From: Butyrivibrio sp. WCD3002
Lineage (GTDB): Bacteria; Bacillota; Clostridia; Lachnospirales; Lachnospiraceae
Assembly: GCF_000424265.1 (NCBI RefSeq)
Contig: NZ_AUJO01000027.1
Location: 1 to 46,134, forward strand
Reading direction: 5' to 3'
DNA length: 46,134 nucleotides
Shown here: piece after piece, positions 43,938 to 46,134 of the stretch
Layout: each line of letters begins with the position of its first letter
Numbering within the stretch: the stretch's first letter is position 1
The notes under the pieces: model-generated
The model's input: the letters and a program-made list of their open reading frames with translations, nothing else
Told to the model about the DNA's origin: nothing
Database searches by the model: none
Position numbers and translations under genes: made by a program

Positions 43938-44934
43938 TTAATTGCAAAACTCTTTTCTTGATTTTTTCACAATCAATGCAATAAAAATGATGTACCCGCT
44001 GTAAGCCCTAGAATAAAAGTATGTAAAACCATTCTATAAGCCTTTCCATTCTGAACGAGAAAAGAATAGCCAACCATATACAAAGTCGAATGTAATAGAT
44101 AAATCCAATATGAATTGTCAGCAATTCTCATCAATATTTTATTTTCATTAACAATACTTAGATTTTTAAAACTCAAAAAAGTTATAGTTGCTAATAAGTA
44201 GTAACCCGAAACCATAATTACAGGCGTCTTATCCCTCAGACAATCATACGCTATAGTAAATACCAGTAATGAAGAAATCGCCACCCAGATATTACTTTTA
44301 AACGCTACATATCCTCGTTCCTCAGTAAAGAACAATACTCCTCCAAGCAATATGCTCCCCATCGGAACCGATTTAACAAGAACATCGTATGTAGTCCCTA
44401 TCATTGCCGGCACCGTAAACGAGTTGTAAATTAAAATTGCCACAAATATTACCATAACAAAAAGCTTATAAAACCTTTTAGCGTCTCCAATAAGAAATAG
44501 TCCAGCAATAGCGTAAAACAGAATCGTCAAATATAAAGTCCATTCATCTCTACAGGATGTGTTGCTGTTACCAGCTAAAAGAAGTAATGATTTAAAAATT
44601 CCTCAGTAGTCTCAAAGTTATGAAAAAAAGAGAGATTAATAAAAATACAAAATGCTGCTATTGACCAATATGTAGGATAAATACTTTTTAAACGTTTCAC
44701 ATAATACTCTTTTACGGTACAGTTACCTTCTCTAATCTGCCTTGCAGTAAAATAGCCAGTAATCATAAAAAAGAATGCCACATATTGAAGCATGCCATAT
44801 CTGCCAAAATAATCCAACATATCAGCAACGACCATTCCTTCAAAATTCATTTCTGCATATGCAAAAGAGTGCGCAACCAAAATCCCCATGCAACTGATCG
44901 CGCGTAAATACTGCAATCCTATATTTTTCAACAC
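43938..44934 (-). pseudogene. Acyltransferase 3 family gene broken by frameshifts
   Basis: The 5' part (from 44934) encodes the family signature 'LQYLRAISCMGILVAHSFAYAE' and 'FFFMITGYFTARQI' but stops at 44575. The 3' part continues in another frame as 'LLLAGNSNTSCRDEWTLYLTILFYAIAG', so a single missing base near 44585-44592 explains the break. Near 44005 the frame appears to shift again: the open frame ends abruptly in 'TSFLLH' while another frame gives a normal hydrophobic-basic end 'YIIFIALIVKKSRKEF' to a stop at 43938. Total about 325 residues. The second shift is less certain. A sequencing error is an alternative. Confidence 0.72.
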
Positions 44935-44985
44935 TGCCCCATCATTTTATAACACAAACATAAATAATATCATTAGCAATACATC

Positions 44986-45855
44986 TTATAACCCTTTTGA
45001 AATTTCTATTAAGTATTTACCATAATCCGTTTTCATAAGTGGCTCAGCAAGTTTAAGAAGCTGTTTCTTGGTAATAAATCCTCTCTTATACGCAATTTCC
45101 TCAATACATGACACATAAAGTCCCTGCCTCTTCTGGAATGCGCATACAAAGTCAGCTGCATCAAGAAGAGAATCGTGGTTACCTGTATCAAGCCATGCAA
45201 AGCCTCGGCCCATGGTCTCTACTCTGAGGGTTCCACGGCGAAGATACTCATTATTAACGCTGGTAATCTCTATCTCACCTCTTGCTGAAGGCTTAACATT
45301 CTTAGCAATATCAATTACATCATTGTCGTAGAAATAAAGTCCGGGAACGGCATAATTGCTCTTTGGATGCTCAGGCTTCTCTTCGATTGAAAGTGCCTTA
45401 CCGTTCTCATCAAACTCAACAACACCGTATTCTCTGGGATCACGAACATAATATCCGAAAATAGTGGCACCCTTATCTCTTGAAGCCACCTCTCTAAGGA
45501 GCTTACTAAAGCTCTGGCCATAGAAAATGTTATCTCCAAGAACAAGTGCAACACTGTCACTGCCGATGAAGCTCTCACCTATTATGAAAGCATCAGCAAG
45601 TCCTCTGGGCTCTTCCTGAACTGCGTATGAGAAATTCATGCCAAGCTGCTCGCCTGTTCCGAAAAGATCTTCGAATATGGGCAGATCTCTGGGAGTAGAA
45701 ATAATGAGAACTTCCCTGATGCCTGCCAGCATAAGTGTTGACAGCGGATAATATATCATTGGCTTGTCATAAACAGGCATGATTTGCTTTGAAATCGCTC
45801 TTGTTAACGGATAAAGTCTTGTACCGGATCCTCCGGCGAGTATTATTCCTTTCAT
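44986..45855 (-). CDS. rfbA: Glucose-1-phosphate thymidylyltransferase
   Basis: Makes dTDP-glucose from glucose-1-phosphate and dTTP. This 289-residue protein has the usual RmlA length. Signatures are '[19 protein letters not shown]' (GGxGTRLxP loop), '[20 protein letters not shown]', '[10 protein letters not shown]', '[20 protein letters not shown]' and '[14 protein letters not shown]'. TAGGAG lies upstream of the ATG. rfbB ends about 105 bp upstream, with an inverted repeat between them. Confidence 0.97.
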   Translation of the reverse strand: MKGIILAGGSGTRLYPLTRAISKQIMPVYDKPMIYYPLSTLMLAGIREVLIISTPRDLPIFEDLFGTGEQLGMNFSYAVQEEPRGLADAFIIGESFIGSDSVALVLGDNIFYGQSFSKLLREVASRDKGATIFGYYVRDPREYGVVEFDENGKALSIEEKPEHPKSNYAVPGLYFYDNDVIDIAKNVKPSARGEIEITSVNNEYLRRGTLRVETMGRGFAWLDTGNHDSLLDAADFVCAFQKRQGLYVSCIEEIAYKRGFITKKQLLKLAEPLMKTDYGKYLIEISKGL

Positions 45856-45894
45856 TTTCTTTACTCCTAACTGAAATACATTTTTAAATCACGA

Positions 45895-45926
45895 AGCTCT
45901 GTCTGGTTTTAATACCACACAGAGCT
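45895..45926. terminator. Stem-loop between rfbB and rfbA
   Basis: AGCTCTGTCTGGT pairs with ACCACACAGAGCT at 12 of 13 positions around a 6-nt loop. On the minus strand only a weak T run follows (TTCGTGATTT), so it is more likely an attenuator or mRNA-stability element inside the rfb operon than a strong terminator. Confidence 0.5.
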
Positions 45927-45960
45927 CCCCATACATCATTAAGTAATGTAACATATATGA

Positions 45961-46134
45961 TTATAATTTTCCACTATACATACTATCGTAATACTTCTGA
46001 TAGTCACCACTTGTAACATGCTCCATCCAGTCCTCATGCGCAAAGAACCATTTAATGGTCTTTCTGATACCTTCCTTGAACATGGTCTCAGGCTCCCAGC
46101 CTAAATCAGCCTTGATCTTGTCAGGTGCGATGGC
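45961..46134 (-). CDS. rfbB: dTDP-glucose 4,6-dehydratase, C-terminal part
   Basis: Cut by the right window edge: 57 C-terminal residues and the TAA at 45961. The visible sequence, with 'DLGWEPETMFKEGIRKTIKW' followed by 'YDSMYSGKL', is the usual end of RmlB enzymes (LGWxPxxxFxEGI). RmlB turns dTDP-glucose into dTDP-4-keto-6-deoxyglucose, feeding both RfbC and the aminotransferase in this cluster. Confidence 0.88.
   Translation of the reverse strand, partial: AIAPDKIKADLGWEPETMFKEGIRKTIKWFFAHEDWMEHVTSGDYQKYYDSMYSGKL

Overview
The window looks like chromosomal DNA of a low-GC Gram-positive anaerobe of the Clostridia, most likely a Lachnospiraceae member such as Butyrivibrio or a relative. This rests on protein style, Shine-Dalgarno sites and the housekeeping order dnaX-ybaB-recR; species is not determined. 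Apart from one tRNA, every supported gene is on the minus strand, so the window reads from right to left.

Left edge to 8.1 kb is core genome. Bases 1-297 hold two textbook promoters and a boxA-like leader firing out of the window, most likely the start of an rRNA operon. Upstream lie a CvpA-like membrane protein, a DUF5711-type propeller protein, galM, recR, ybaB and dnaX, then tRNA-Ser(CGA) on the plus strand, sharing a two-way terminator with glmS. From 8.1 to 14.7 kb is an envelope section: an LtaS-type phosphoglycerol transferase, a small anchored protein, a membrane-anchored GDPD-like phosphodiesterase, and GDP-mannose genes (manC, gmd) with a glycosyltransferase.

From 14.8 to 17.5 kb is a duplicated flavin-reductase/rubredoxin gene. 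One copy is intact. The other lost its start through an 82-bp deletion between 8-bp repeats. An Rpn-type nuclease gene and a 59-codon ORF lie between the copies.

From 17.6 to 26.7 kb is the most interesting operon. It contains acetaldehyde dehydrogenase, 4-hydroxy-2-oxovalerate aldolase, a ThDP enzyme, an SDR reductase, and rfbF, rfbH and rfbG for a CDP-3,6-dideoxy-4-ketohexose, then a glycosyltransferase. I infer that it makes a CDP-linked branched-chain deoxysugar. The branch could be a four-carbon unit (erwiniose-like octose) rather than the two-carbon branch of yersiniose.

From 27.0 to 32.4 kb is a yfhO-type gene split by an IS21-family element with a 6-bp target duplication, plus a separate frameshift. 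From 32.5 kb to the right edge is an AT-rich ABC-transporter-dependent polysaccharide cluster: dTDP-sugar genes (rfbB end, rfbA, rfbC), an aminotransferase and GNAT pair, a Wzm/Wzt-type exporter, three large unusual glycosyltransferases, one intact and one broken acyltransferase-3 gene, and a second GNAT. Together the genes supply NDP-sugars, assemble and decorate a glycan, and export it.
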